DNA of 64,000 nt from Gnetum montanum (taxonomy: Eukaryota > Streptophyta > Gnetopsida > Gnetales > Gnetaceae), in contig MNCI01008071.1 in assembly GCA_015680685.1 (NCBI GenBank), forward strand, positions 208,227 through 272,226, written 5' to 3'. The first letter of the stretch is position 1. Every line of letters starts with the position of its first letter. This document shows positions 11,758-23,466 of the stretch, in pieces. Both the position numbers and the translations under genes were made by a program. The notes below the pieces were generated by a model. That model was given only the letters and a program-made list of their open reading frames with translations. It had not been told where the DNA came from and did not search any database.

Positions 11758-13254
11758 ATATGACTAGACTCCAATATTTCCCATATTCATGGATTCAAAT
11801 TTTTCATTTATTAATTCTAGACATGCTCAAAAGTCTAGTTATGGAGGATATACTCCATTCTAATTAGTAGAATTAGTAAATGTTTTTCCTTTTCTTTGAT
11901 TTTACAATTTTTTGTTTTCTAGTTTTTCATTTTTAATTTTTTGTTTTATCTTTGTTTTTTATTTTATCTTTTTATGGGTAATTTCATCTATGAATAAAAC
12001 ACTCATGTGACTTATTGGTCAAGGTTTTGTTCTATGCTATCAAGTCTCAAGTGATTACTTATTTGGACAGTGAGCTCACAACATCCACCCACCCATTCTA
12101 TTAATAAGAGGTTCTACTCAGGGAATGATGATATTCTTGCCATCATTAAAAATTAAAATAATTTTGTGCTTATTATTCCTAGAGGAAAGAATGATGGACT
12201 AAGAAAGAATGGCTAGGGTGTGACATCAAGGGGACTTGTGGATTCTTTTTGGTGACATTTGTAGGTGCTATCATGTAGCCTAGTTATACTAAGATCCTTG
12301 TAGATCTAACAAAAAATGGGAGTAAGAGTAATAAAGGTACTCAATAAAGAAACTCAATTCTATTCTAGGGATCTTACTAAAAAGACATGCATCCATGCCT
12401 AAAGGTTGGTAGCTTCTCCAGTTCACTGTTGGAAAGAATAAAGTGCCAAAGTGGCTAAAAGAAGAAAAGAAAGGAAAAGTAAAAAAAACTTGCCACCAAG
12501 TAATTCCAAAACACTCCTTCCTTGGACAAAATACCAAGTGATCCTACACCTTGTTGTCATGGTGCTCTTATGGTTGTCCATCATTAGATGAAACAATGCG
12601 ATGTCATTAATCAGAAGAATGGAATTTGTCTTGATTTTGGAGTGATGGGCTAATGACACATTAATCATGACCCACACTTAGGATTCATTGTGCCTAGGGT
12701 CAGTTACCTCATGTACCAATCTTTGTTATCCCTTCTACGATTTGTCTCATCTTGCTACCCATGTATTTTTTGACATGTGTCTTGTGTCACATAGAACTCA
12801 TACCTCATAACGGTGATATCTACATGTGTGTATGTTGTAAAACTAGTGTGGATTACATTTAACCCTTTTAGTTCCTACAAAAATTTTTAGGTGTGGTCAT
12901 GTAAGGGCATGATAGGTAGGAACCGTCTTTGGGGAGGACCCACTTGCATAAATTTTGTAATTTGCACTCATTACACATCATCATCACATCATCTTATATC
13001 CTCCAAGTATTGCATTGCTATAATAATCCTTCCCTTTATCATCATTTTAAATTTTGATGTTCCTATGCACCACCACATGTCCTTTTTCCTCATCCTATTC
13101 ATGAATTTCATTGTCAAATTCCACTTCATTACACTTTTGGTGCCTTTAGGTCCCTTCAACATTATCCTAAATCTTTCAAATTAAACTTAAATCCTTCATT
13201 TTTTGATCTTGAAATTTCAAAAGTTCATCAATTTTTTCAAGTACCCTATTTTCA
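11758..13254 (+). other. Non-coding region after gag, element 1
   Basis: No supported ORF; the open frames at 12289-12677 (minus) and 12891-13184 are not conserved. A block near 12895-12950 containing TAAGGGCATGA and TTTGGGGAGGACCCACTTG recurs in elements 2, 3 and 4 at the matching place. Confidence 0.5.
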
Positions 13255-13345
13255 AAGGGATACAATATTAGGTACCTGATATTGATTCTGACGCGATATC
13301 GGGTTCACACTATTGGGTACGCAATATCACATCTATAAAAACTAT
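13255..13345 (+). promoter_or_regulatory. Internal promoter-like module before ORF2, element 1
   Basis: This contains CCTGATATTGATTC, ACGCGATATCGGG and CGCAATATCAC, followed by CTATAAAAACTATATATAGG. The arrangement copies that of the LTR promoter (GATATC palindromes, then TATA). It lies about 510 bp before the ORF2 start. Element 3 has the homologous module at 35070-35170. A GTATGC donor near 13544 and TTACAG directly before the ORF2 ATG could bound a 5' leader intron; this is inference. Confidence 0.5.
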
Positions 13346-13858
13346 ATATAGGAATTACACCTCACATGTCAACATTATTTTTCATTGTTCATGCAAGGGG
13401 AGTTGTTGAAATTTTCTTCCACAAATTCTAACGCTTTAAGCACCTATCATTTCAACTTCCATATCTTGCTCATTAATGCTCTAATTCTCGTTCCAATCGA
13501 ATCTATCTAAACTTGGAGTGTTTGACTTAGTCGTGGGGGAAGGGTATGCTCAAATTTGTGCATAGTTTTTTCTAAATACATAATTTGCCAAAGGATATCA
13601 TAAAGGGTAAATTACCTTAAAAATGTTAAAAAAATTTGTCAAATTAATTTCATTTCTTTACCCAAATCATGAAAATTATTTTTTTAGAGTCACCTAATCA
13701 AAAATGGGTCCAATATCAAAAGTTTTAGGAGAATTTTCATGAAAATCTCTAACTTTGAATCACACTAAGCAAGAAATGAATCTATTAAGTGTAAGGAGTA
13801 AGGTATAAATCAAAATTTGTAAATAGCCTTACCAATAGATGGTTCTGTGTGATTACAG

Positions 13859-16546
13859 ATGGCCCTTAAAAGAGGACAGCAAGGAGGACATTCTCAGGGT
13901 GCATCCAAATGACCAAGGAGAGGTAGAGGCCAAGAACCTCTTGTAGAACATATAGAGTAGGAGGCACAATCATTTAGCATTCATTAGGAACCTCCTATTA
14001 CTATGCAATTAGGACATGCCAAAGGTGGAGACAGCAAGGCACCTGAACAGGGACAAATCTCATGTTGTCTCTGGAATGTGTTCAGGTAATTCATGAAAGG
14101 TCCACATCAATAGTTGTGTTTGTGGAACTCAACTTTGGACCTTTCACTGAATTTTTCCTTGAGGTAGTTAAAGAAAAAATTAAGGGATCTCCACTATGGC
14201 CTATTCTCTCTAAGAGTGGTGATTGGTTCCTAGGAGAGACGTACTAATTTTGGCATAACAAAGAAGAAGGCACCACCATTAATATTGGTGGTATTTCTAT
14301 TGATTTCTCTACCAAAGCTAGTTCAGAAGTTCTAAATCCTCTGAATATAGGACCAAAGGTTGCTCACTTGTCCACTTGTTCCAATGTTGATGCATGAAGG
14401 ATATGGTTGAAAAGGGCATATGGCAAGGAAGATAAAGCATATGGAGAGCTTACACTTCAAGAGAGAATCTACTTCAAAATTAACACATCTCACATTTTTC
14501 CAACAAAAGGTTTAAATAGAATTTCCACATACATGGCTAGAGAAAGTGCCATCTTGATGGACAAGGATAATGCCAACCTACCCCATCTATATCTTACAGA
14601 TATTTTGAGATGATTTGATGAATGTAAGATAGGGAAGTTCACATTGAAGTTGTGATGGTGTGTTGGAATTCTAGGGTACACCAATGACATCCCTAGAAAG
14701 GCCCAAAATGCTTCATTTGCTGAATTACTAAAGACACCAGCCTCGGGGAAAGTGTTGGTGAGACACTGAAGCCTGAGCAAGAATAGGAAGCGGGCCCTAG
14801 CACATAACTTACAGGCCAGTAAGACCAACCACCATTGTCAATGTAGGACTATCGATCGTCGATGAGCCATCTCAGTGCCATTGCTGAAATAGTCAATTGG
14901 GGAAGCCATGATGAAGCTAATCTCTTCAGGGTCATCAATGATGTTATATGATCCATGACCTCAATTGATTGCACATAGGGTGAGGTGTTTATCCAAACAA
15001 GAGGAGGAGAATCACACTAGTCATAATAGATCTCTGGAAATGCTACATCTTTTTAGGTGTAATTAGAAAATAGTGAAGATGACATAGTAGTGGTCATGCA
15101 GCACCAAGATGTAGTGGGAGTAGTAGAAGTGGTCATAGACCACATAAAAGAATCATTTAATATCCCTATTGTGACACCGTGAGATTTTACAAGAGCATGC
15201 GATGCTCAAACTTTGGTTAGACACTCAATGACTCTTGTGGATTATGAGGATGTTCTAGATCAGTTGCTATAGATAGGACAAGTACTGATGTCCTTATTTG
15301 ACATCTTTCAAGATGTCACAACAACACAGTTAGACCTCATCTCGACAAAAGGGAAGCTCATCAGGGCAGAGGTCAGGGATGAGCATGCAGAGGAGGAGTT
15401 AGAAAGACTCCAAGAAAAGCTCGTCACCCTGGAAGCTGCACAACAGGATCTATCCCAATTCATCCCTGTAGACCAGCTTGAATCCTTCTAGATAGAACAG
15501 TTGAATAAATTATTAGAAGAGAATAAAAAAGTGGCTAAGGATAAAGAGAAGGTTGATTGGGATGCTTCTAAGGCATAAGCTCAAACGTATACACACACCA
15601 AAGCACTCAAGGCCTCACAAGAAGAAAATAAATGCCTCATTGCCAAAAGTCTCTAATTGACTATAGTAGGAAAACAAAAGAATGTTCTCAAAGAAAATTT
15701 TTAGTAATTTCAAGAATAATTAATAAGGGTCAACTAGGATACGAATCACTTGGCTAGAGAAAATAGAAGCCTCTCAATGGTGGAGGTACACGTGATCCAT
15801 CAAAAGATGGTGATTGAAATAAGCGCATGATAGAACAAGGTCAACCAATATGAAAAATATAAAGAACATTTTAGAGATTAGGTGGGTATGTACAAGTAGG
15901 TAATTGAGAAAAAAATCCATATGGACAAAGCCCATATTAACACACTTAGTGCTCAGAACACTGAGTGGTAGGCCATACTGGATACTTATGCCTTTGTCCA
16001 CCAAGCTAAACTAAAAAGCTGGGACTTATAGATACAAGATTTCATGGAGTACATGGAGTTGGCAAACCTATGGTATGCTAAGTTGGCCATATTGACAGTA
16101 GGATGCTCGAGAAGAAAATTGGAAAAGTAGGTAGCAACCACCTATGCAAATTATGAAACAGAATTTGCTAAACACATGAAGATGCTACAACAATTATAAG
16201 TGAAAAATTATGAATTAGAGGTGGTCAAAACTAGCTACCAAGGGTAGAAGGATGTGATGGAAGATTTGGCTCGATGGCTCACAGACTACCAAGAATGCAA
16301 GGAAAAAGCTAGAGCCTATGGAGAGAAACAACAGTTGTTTGCAACTTGGTATGTCAAGGCTAATTAGATGTTCCCGCAACTGCCATGCCCATGGGAGGTG
16401 TTGACTCCATCAAACATTGGAGCATCAGCATGTATGACACAGGATCCCTGAACCAAAGAAGAAAAGCTCCAGCATTTCCAAAACCTAAAGCACAAGATAA
16501 GGGGAAGAGACCCATGGAGGAGCCATCACCACTAGGAATCACATGA
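13859..16546 (+). pseudogene. ORF2 of element 1: conserved accessory protein with coiled-coil region
   Basis: About 2.69 kb with scattered stops. The start MALKRGQQGGH is basic. The middle part (about 14040-14780) includes ELTLQERIYFKINTSH, FPTKGLNRISTYMA and GYTNDIPRKAQNASF. It resembles the 'putative plant transposon protein' type domain found in many plant retroelements (family assignment tentative). The C-terminal half (about 15280-16340) is rich in E, K, L and Q with heptad-like spacing, for example HAEEELERLQEKLVTLEA, suggesting a coiled coil. Element 3 has a homologous frame of 2,698 bp with matching start, middle and stop context. Two diverged copies keeping one length point to past protein function. 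Role unknown. Confidence 0.65.
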
Positions 16547-16721
16547 GTTCCAACAAATTTTATTCTTTGTAAATTCTGTGTTTGTGTCCAAATTTTGTTT
16601 TTTTCAATTCCAGATTGTAGCATGACTAATTTCTAGCTAGTCAATAATTCCATACCTATCCACTATGTAATTAATTGAACTCGTTCTCATTTCGTCTAGC
16701 TTGAGGATGAGTTGTTATTTA

Positions 16722-16733
16722 GTCATGGGGGTA
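16722..16733 (+). promoter_or_regulatory. Polypurine tract of element 1
   Basis: GTCATGGGGGTA lies immediately before the 3' LTR. The same sequence precedes the 3' LTR of elements 2 and 3. Confidence 0.75.
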
Positions 16734-17611
16734 TGATGAATTGTGTTTTAGTAGGCCCCGATATTGGATCCTCGATATCAAGTATGTGATATCATAGCCT
16801 GGATAATGATATCAAATACATGATATCGTGATTCCCATGTAGGCCTATAAATACCACGTTTAGGTGCACAGGAAAGGGGGAGTTAGTAAGTATAAGTGTA
16901 AAGTATTTTTTTCAGTGTAGAGTCTTTTTGTTAATTTCAATTCATGTTAATTCTTTCCCTAGTGCATGCATGCAGGGTGATGATTGTAATTGTATGGAAC
17001 CTTTATTCAAGTGTGACATACTTGGACATGCACATGATCAACAATAAAGATCGAGCTTACTCCATCATTGTAGCATTCACTTAGTTTTAAATTGTTTAAT
17101 TTTCATTGTTATTTATTATTTTCTTACTTCATATTTATTTACCATCATTTACTATTTCTATTATTAAATGCGGAATGACTATGAATTAACCACAAATATT
17201 GAAGTGTAACTACTTGGTAACCTAGTAGCGTATTTAGGAGTGCTCAAGTAATTTGTGCTTGGTAATCCCATAAGTAGTACATGAGGTCCAAGATGCATAC
17301 AGATGATTAAGGATAGATGCTCATCACACTTAGGCTAGCTTAGACTTCATTTCCTATTGCTTATTAGGTTAATCAAGATTATTTTCCATTGTCTCTAGGA
17401 GTAGCCTAGTGTTAGAAATCATATCATACACCTCACTGTGGACTAAACCATACATGATAAGTGAATACTAGTCTAGGTGGGGAGACAATGAACTATGATC
17501 AATTTGTAACTATCTAGATGCCACAACTAGTTCGTCTGTGAAGTTCAACCAAATTGTGTGTACACGCTCGTATTTGTATGGTTGAGTGTAGGGGTACCTC
17601 GCCACTCATCA
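16734..17611 (+). repeat. 3' LTR of element 1
   Basis: 878 bp, closely similar to 9450-10308. Starts TGATGAATTGTG, ends CACTCATCA and is followed by the GTAAT target duplication. Confidence 0.9.
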
Positions 17612-17616
17612 GTAAT

Positions 17617-18625
17617 GAAGAGAATTTGCAATCATTGTTTAGTTCCTTTGCATAAAGAACTACAACTGATGCTTTATTAAGATCCATATGATTTTTAGTA
17701 TAGATATTACATTTTCATTAATGGAGTAAAAAAAATAAAAAATACAAGTTGTTTGTTGCAACATTGTAACATTGTTTCAAATAGGTAGTCACAACATATA
17801 AAATAAAGACATGCCACTCATCTTCAAGGACCCTTGACTTATATAACCTATAGATTTGCTCTTCTTAAAGAGTTGAATCCATCTTTTACTTTGAATTATA
17901 AGATAATGCATGAAGCTTGCTCATGGTACTTGGATACTTGATTGGAATAGTAGCTAAGAGATAGTAAGATTTTGCATCTAGTTTATTAGATTTGATATGA
18001 TGTAAATAAAACTATTTCTTTAGAATTGTCTCTTACCTTTTACATTAGACCATAATTATGTTAAAATATTTTTTTTAACTAGCTATTGAATATGCTTAGC
18101 ATTGTATTGCACATTGTCCCAAAATATATTCCATTTTCTCAACAATTACATTCATTGGAAATACCATTTATGATCTCATGAATCCTCAAGAACTGCTTTA
18201 GAAAATTTGTCTTACATTGACATATGCAAGCTATGAATGTATGTAATGAATTGACATAGGAATTTTTATTTTAAACACAATAAATCACATTCACATAATA
18301 TCATTAAGGAAGGTTTTTGCATCTTCAACTCATCAAGAAGAAATTTTTTTTGCACTCTTTCAATATCTTTCCAAAGTATAACATTGAGTCCAAGTGCCAA
18401 ATAACACATCCATATATTACATTAGGATAGATGATAGTTTGAAAATTTTATTTTTTTTGACTTTTCAAGCATAGAATCCTAAAATGCTAGCACTTTCTTT
18501 TGAAAGCATGTAGAGCCTTGAAACTTCCTACTATTTTTTGAAAAAAAAAATGAGTGTGGAGGCCTTGAGAAGAATGGTTTGTAAAAAGTCTTTTTATTGA
18601 GAAGTCATGATTCTTCATCATCATC
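17617..18625 (-). pseudogene. Possible LINE reverse-transcriptase 3' remnant and flank
   Basis: This is the right flank of element 1. Reading the minus strand at about 18130-18470 gives a block like YPNVIYGCVIWHL, then KDIERVQKNFFL. It resembles the region after the RT domain of plant non-LTR retrotransposons (pattern YGAEIWG then KIEKIQK-FL). Frames are broken. 17617-18000 shows no assignable coding sequence. The assignment rests on a short pattern and could be wrong. Confidence 0.3.
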
Positions 18626-18626
18626 N
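18626..18626. other. Ambiguous base N at a homology break
   Basis: A single N sits between the LINE-like flank and an LTR that begins abruptly about 160 bp inside its normal start. A second N is at 23470 inside element 2. Confidence 0.9.
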
Positions 18627-18911
18627 GCTTTATTAATGTGGAATAATGTATCTGGATCATGCTTTGATGATTTTTTAGGATTATCTTCCTTTGACATCTA
18701 TTCCTTAGAGGTAATCCAACAATTCCATCCAATTTAGGCTTGTAAATGGCCAGAAGGGATGGCCAGTTACCTTCCTATCATGCTACACTTGGTTGATATG
18801 CTCATTATTACAATGCACCCTCTTAGATCTTATTATAATAATACAATACTTGTTATAAGGAGACATTATCTTTGTTATGGAGTGAGACAATTTAAGAATG
18901 GAGATGTGATA
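18627..18911 (-). repeat. Truncated 3' LTR of CCR4-carrying element copy 2
   Basis: Corresponds to the stretch of the 8300-8873 LTR from about 8461 to its outer end. It ends with GATGTGATA, followed by the polypurine tract complement TTTATCCCCTTAGG (18913-18926). The first 160 bp are missing, exactly at the N. Confidence 0.75.
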
Positions 18912-19031
18912 ATTTATCCCCTTAGGTTTCATTTCATCCTCAAAAACATCTACATTAATGATCTTTTTCTAGCTCTAGTGTTCTTTCTATGCTCCAATAT
19001 TTCAATAATTTGATTTCTTCTTTTGACTTAT

Positions 19032-19995
19032 TGATGAGACGTGATATTGCATGCACCGCGATATCGCGTATGCAATATCACGACCGTCACGATATCAGGT
19101 CATCCCCTACGATATCGCATACCTGATATCGCGGTCTACCACCAAATCTATAAATAAGAGGCGACACTCCCCTCATTTCTGGTAGTAGGCTAGAAGTAGT
19201 GAAGCTCTAGCAGATTGATCACCCCAGAGATAGAGTATTTTCCATGTGCCCACAGTAGGAGTTCCCAAGTGAACAGCTCTTTATTCGAGTAGCTTTGTAC
19301 CTGAATGCAAGTTGTGTATAGAAATAAAGATGAGCTTTGTGGATAAAATTTGTAGTACATGGATAGGTTTTATTACATGTTATTTATTACCTGTTGTTAG
19401 TGTGGCATGAGTACGACTTGGTTACGAGCATTGACGAATGTGTACGGCTAACCAAGGAATCGGCTACTCATCACAATTAGATTCTCTCACCCTTATCTCC
19501 TAAAACGTGGGATGAGTATGACTTGATTACAAGCATCTACGGATGTGTACGGCTAGTTAAGGAATCGAATGCTCATCACACTTAGGTTAGTTAGATGCCT
19601 TAGTATGACCACTTCGAGCATGTGCGTTACGTGTGGTGATCCCAGTAACGATTAGCGTTTGGTAGCCACAGTTGCATAGTTTAGGGTGTGTACGGTAAGT
19701 GGGAATGAATGCTGATGCTAGTTAATTTAGACTTAGGACATTAGTTAGAGTTAGCTAGTTTCTCAACCCTTTGCTCTTAGCGTAGAAGACATAAAACCAG
19801 AAAAGACTAAAAAAATCATATACCTCAGACTTACTTAACCATACACTATGACAACAAGTAAGTCTGGGAAGACAACAAATAATAACCCAAGTGTTCCATG
19901 GGGTGTTTAGGCATTTAGTCTGTGGAGTTTGACCGGATCGCACGTGCTACGCTCGTTTCATATGGTTGAGTGTAGGGGTACCTCACCACTCATCA
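19032..19995 (+). repeat. 5' LTR of element 2
   Basis: Starts TGATGAGACGTG and ends CACTCATCA. The first 110 bp hold a dense set of palindromes: CCGCGATATCGCG, CACGATATCAGG, TACGATATCGCA and CCTGATATCGCGG, plus GATATTGC/CAATATCAC variants. TATA box CTATAAATAAGAGG follows at about 19149. Confidence 0.9.
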
Positions 19996-20013
19996 TTGGC
20001 ACCGTTGCGGGGG
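19996..20013 (+). promoter_or_regulatory. Primer binding site of element 2
   Basis: TTGGCACCGTTGCGGGGG abuts the LTR. It is close to the plant tRNA-Asp type site TGGCGCCGTTGCCGGGG. Confidence 0.8.
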
Positions 20014-20134
20014 ACTAAGTGTTTATGCGCTGAAAGAACATAAGGGATATCACTCACACCATTGTGAGCCTTAACAAACCTTTGGGTTAATCAAGAAAAA
20101 ATTATATAATGGTGAAATTAGCACATCGATAAAA

Positions 20135-22453
20135 ATGCCTTCTTCTCATAAGAGCAACTCACTACCTAAGGACCACACACGAGATAGTCAGCAAGATAAA
20201 ACACATAACCAAAATAAGCCAAGTCCTAAACAATATAGGATGACATATACTCATCCCGATGAGTATATTCCTAACTTTACTTTTGTTCTCCATTAGGACG
20301 AACAACTACGATGAAGAGATTTGCAAGGTAACATTGTGTTACCCCCAGATCGATCAATCTCTTGCATGCTTTTCCGTACCTTGGTATAGATTAGCATGCA
20401 AGAGCATTTCACGGAATACATTGTGGAAGATTTTGACATGAGGGATTATTATCCCATAGATGTCCAATGTATGAGAGACTTAAGGTAGGAGAGTCAACAT
20501 ACTTTTCTGAAGGGCAAAGCCCCGCACGTCCTTAGCAAAATAGAAGATGAGGAACCCCTTATCACAGGTTCATTAGTGAACGATGTTCCCCCTTCTAACA
20601 ATGATGAGGAGGTTGGGTATCAGAACCTATGATCAACGATACATAACATTGGTTCTGATGCTCTTGAATAACAATTGTTCACAGAGGGAACAACCACTCA
20701 TGCTAAGGATAGGCACTTAGATCATCACCACGATTGGGGCCGTAGCAACCAAAGAGAAGATAAGAAACATCATCATGGCAATGGTTCCCCTTCTTCTTTC
20801 CCTTCTTCACATCGCTCACCCTCTCCTTCCACATCTAGGTGCACCCACCATGAACATAAAGGTGAGGATAAAAGTAAGAAAGAAGAAAGACCTTGATAAG
20901 AAGGTTGAGAGATAGGACAAGGGCAAGGACATAGGGAGAGTAGGGAACCACGAAGACATCATAGACGTCATGACAGAGATGATCATGATGAACCCCTACT
21001 CGCAACCCGAAGTATGCTTGACATAATAGAGGCAGTTAGGATTCCCACAAGGCATTTAAAGGATAGCTGGATCAAATGATTAGACATGAACAATATCCCA
21101 CGATTTGAAGGGGGATACAATGCTAATCCAAAAAATCATTTACAGGCATTCCACAATGCTTGCACCTTGCAGAATATAGAAAATGAGTGGCAGAAGCTTA
21201 AGTTGTTCTCAAGGACACTCACTAAAGAAGCAGAGAGCTGGTACCGGTCCTTAGAACCGAAAACCATCAGGAGGTGGAGTACGATGCTAGAACTGTTCAA
21301 TGAAAAGAATCAAACATACTCCAGAGTGTCCAATTTGTGTAAGCAGATCCAAGGCTGGAAGCAAGGTACACATGAACCCTTGGATGCTGCCATGGCCCGC
21401 CACTACACATTGTTACATCGTTGCCTGGGCCATGGGTACGCTCAGCGGGATCAACTTCGCCACATCGTGGATGGGCTAAGGAATGAAACTAGAAGAACCC
21501 TTGGAACTTATGCCCAAGGGAGACTCTCACAACTTAGTGCCCATGAAGTATGTAGCTTGTTGGAGTAAGTAGCAAATGAAGAAGGTGAGCTATGCAAAAG
21601 GGAAAGTGTGGAAGAGTGCAACCGCGATCCCTCCCTTTGAAAGAAGGGAGTGAAATTTTGTGATGAAGAGGATGAGTCACCAATCAAAGAGTTGGTGAAT
21701 CGGAAAACTTTTCTGATCCAAAATTTAACAACTGAGGTATTGGCCAAAGTAGACCAAATGTGGGATTCCTTAGACTCAAGAATTGTAACAGTCTTGAAAA
21801 TTGTAGAAGAGTCTAAGGTTGAACAAAGTAGTGATAAAGGTAAGAAAAAGTGGAGAGATTTAAGCCCTACAAATAACAAGGGTAAGGAAAAAATCACTAA
21901 CTCTGATGTGGCTGAGGATTCTAACACAGACGATGACGGTGGATGTGAGATCTGCCATTATGACCATCCTAAGGGATGTTGCCCCATCATCTCACATCAA
22001 CAAGAGTCTGGGGTGTATGCGCTTAATCCAAGACTCAACCAAAGGCAAACACCCCGTAGGTTACCTTATCCACAAGGTAACCCAAGGCAGTTCCACCAAC
22101 CCTTAACATATTATCCAAGTGGAACTCCACCAAAGTGCATCGGATAGCATCAATAGTGGCAATACCCACAGTCATGGGGGATGCCATCGCCAACACAATA
22201 GTACCCTTACCGGTAGCCTGACCCTTATGGATATTATGTGCAGTAGTCGATTTCTCCAAGTGACTCTATGAGTCAGTCAACCCCCAACCGTCACTACCAA
22301 GTTTGGGAATACTTCAAAAGGACTCCTTCTCCTCTGGGAGACATTTCATACTCATTCTGTCCTCCTAATCCATCTGCACCTCTTCCACCACAAGTAGTTC
22401 CCATAACACCTCCTACTCCAACAATGCAAGGGGAACTTCCACCTCAACCTTAG
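20135..22453 (+). pseudogene. Retrotransposon gag, element 2
   Basis: Starts MPSSHKSNS. The N-terminal third is charged, with histidine/serine-rich stretches. The capsid core is open over 160 codons (21086-21568): FEGGYNANPKNHLQAFHNA, QKLKLFSRTLTKEAESWY, MLELFNEKNQTYSRVS, HIVDGLRNETRRTLG. A zinc knuckle follows at about 21945-21985 as CEICHYDHPKGCC, spaced C-x2-C-x3-H-x4-C, one residue shorter than the common C-x2-C-x4-H-x4-C. A proline-rich tail (22268-22453) ends in a stop. A few stops and frame changes break the gene, but this is the best preserved gag in the family. Confidence 0.85.
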
Positions 22454-23466
22454 CAATGTCACGCAGCGAGAGCTGTAAAAATCTAACCTGTTGATGCTTC
22501 TGACAACTGTAAACAAAGAAGACCTTACTTCAAAACCAAAATCCAAGACAAACTCTCACAAAAACAAGTGGTTGGGGCCATGTACACTCCTCTATCACCA
22601 TCTAACACTTTAGAGCATCCTTCAATCCAACAGAGTGTAATGCATACGGTTATGTTAACGCATACCGTAACTGACTAGATCAAGGTAGGCCACCTTCCTA
22701 GGAAACTAACTGACACTAGGAGTCCCTTAATCTATTTACAGATCTTCGAAAATAAACCACATAGGTCTCTTCTTAACTTGGGTTCTAGATTCAACTTAAT
22801 TTCACGAGAGATGTATCATGCCTAGAACCTACCCCAACTTAAGAAGAGCAACATTCAACTAGAGCTAGAAAACCAGTCCATCACCATTCCCTTAGGATTG
22901 GTGGAGGACATCATTACCATTGTGTGTGGTTGGTCCTATCCAACTAATTTTCTGGTGATTGAAGTTAACAACAACGAAGGGGACTTCCCAATTATAATGG
23001 GAAGGACATGGGTAAGTACAGTAGACGCATGCCTTAGGATCTACTATCTTTCCTTGGAAATCTCTAAGACAAACATATGTGCAAATATTGAGAAGAGGAA
23101 AGTTCCATGCATCACATACAATGATTCATCAAGTGATGACATGGAGGAAATGCCTCCATGTAATAGGTGTGCCCAAGAAACATTGAAAAAAATATGCCTG
23201 TATGTAGAGACCACACAAAAAGTAGTAGACACCTCGTGGTTGACAGTTAGAAGGAGCAGAAAAATGTGCATGGAACGAACTGGGGAAATCCATGCCAACA
23301 ATGAAGGCATAGACACATTGAAATATGAGTGTTGCCAACTTCCACCCCTCAATCTAAGAACATCAGTTGGGAGAAGTTGGGCACTTCTACGAAATTCAAA
23401 TAGATGCTCATTATTTTGGATCTCTCCCTTACAACTAAGTCATGGGGGAGATGACCACCTATGTTA
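22454..23466 (+). pseudogene. Retroviral-type aspartic protease, element 2
   Basis: Reads on in the frame of the gag tail. Around 22770 the block LNLGSRFNLISREM stands where plant gypsy proteases have a D-x-G-A motif (usually DLGASVNLMP). The catalytic Asp is replaced by Asn. Downstream: ITIPLGLVEDI, WSYPTNFLVIEVNNNEGDF, and PIIMGRTWVSTVDACLRI (family: PIILGRPWLST-DA). The last 189 codons (22898-23466) are open. It would normally cleave the Gag polyprotein; here it is inactive. Right after its stop lies a PPT-like CTAAGTCATGGGGGAG (23435-23450). Confidence 0.8.

Larger units (their letters stand above)
9450..17611 (+). mobile_element. TGATGAG-family LTR retrotransposon, element 1 (gag + ORF2, no RT/integrase)
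   Basis: 8,162-bp element with LTRs of 859 and 878 bp and perfect 5-bp target duplications GTAAT (9445-9449, 17612-17616). Order: 5' LTR, primer site TTGGCACCGTTG, gag (10442-11757), a non-coding block, an internal palindrome/TATA module (13255-13345), a second long ORF (13859-16546), polypurine tract, 3' LTR. No RT, RNase H or integrase motif is found on either strand. Integration therefore required enzymes from another element. Confidence 0.9.

Noticed and set aside
21508-21927. 139-codon minus frame
   Set aside because: Antisense shadow of the element 2 gag.
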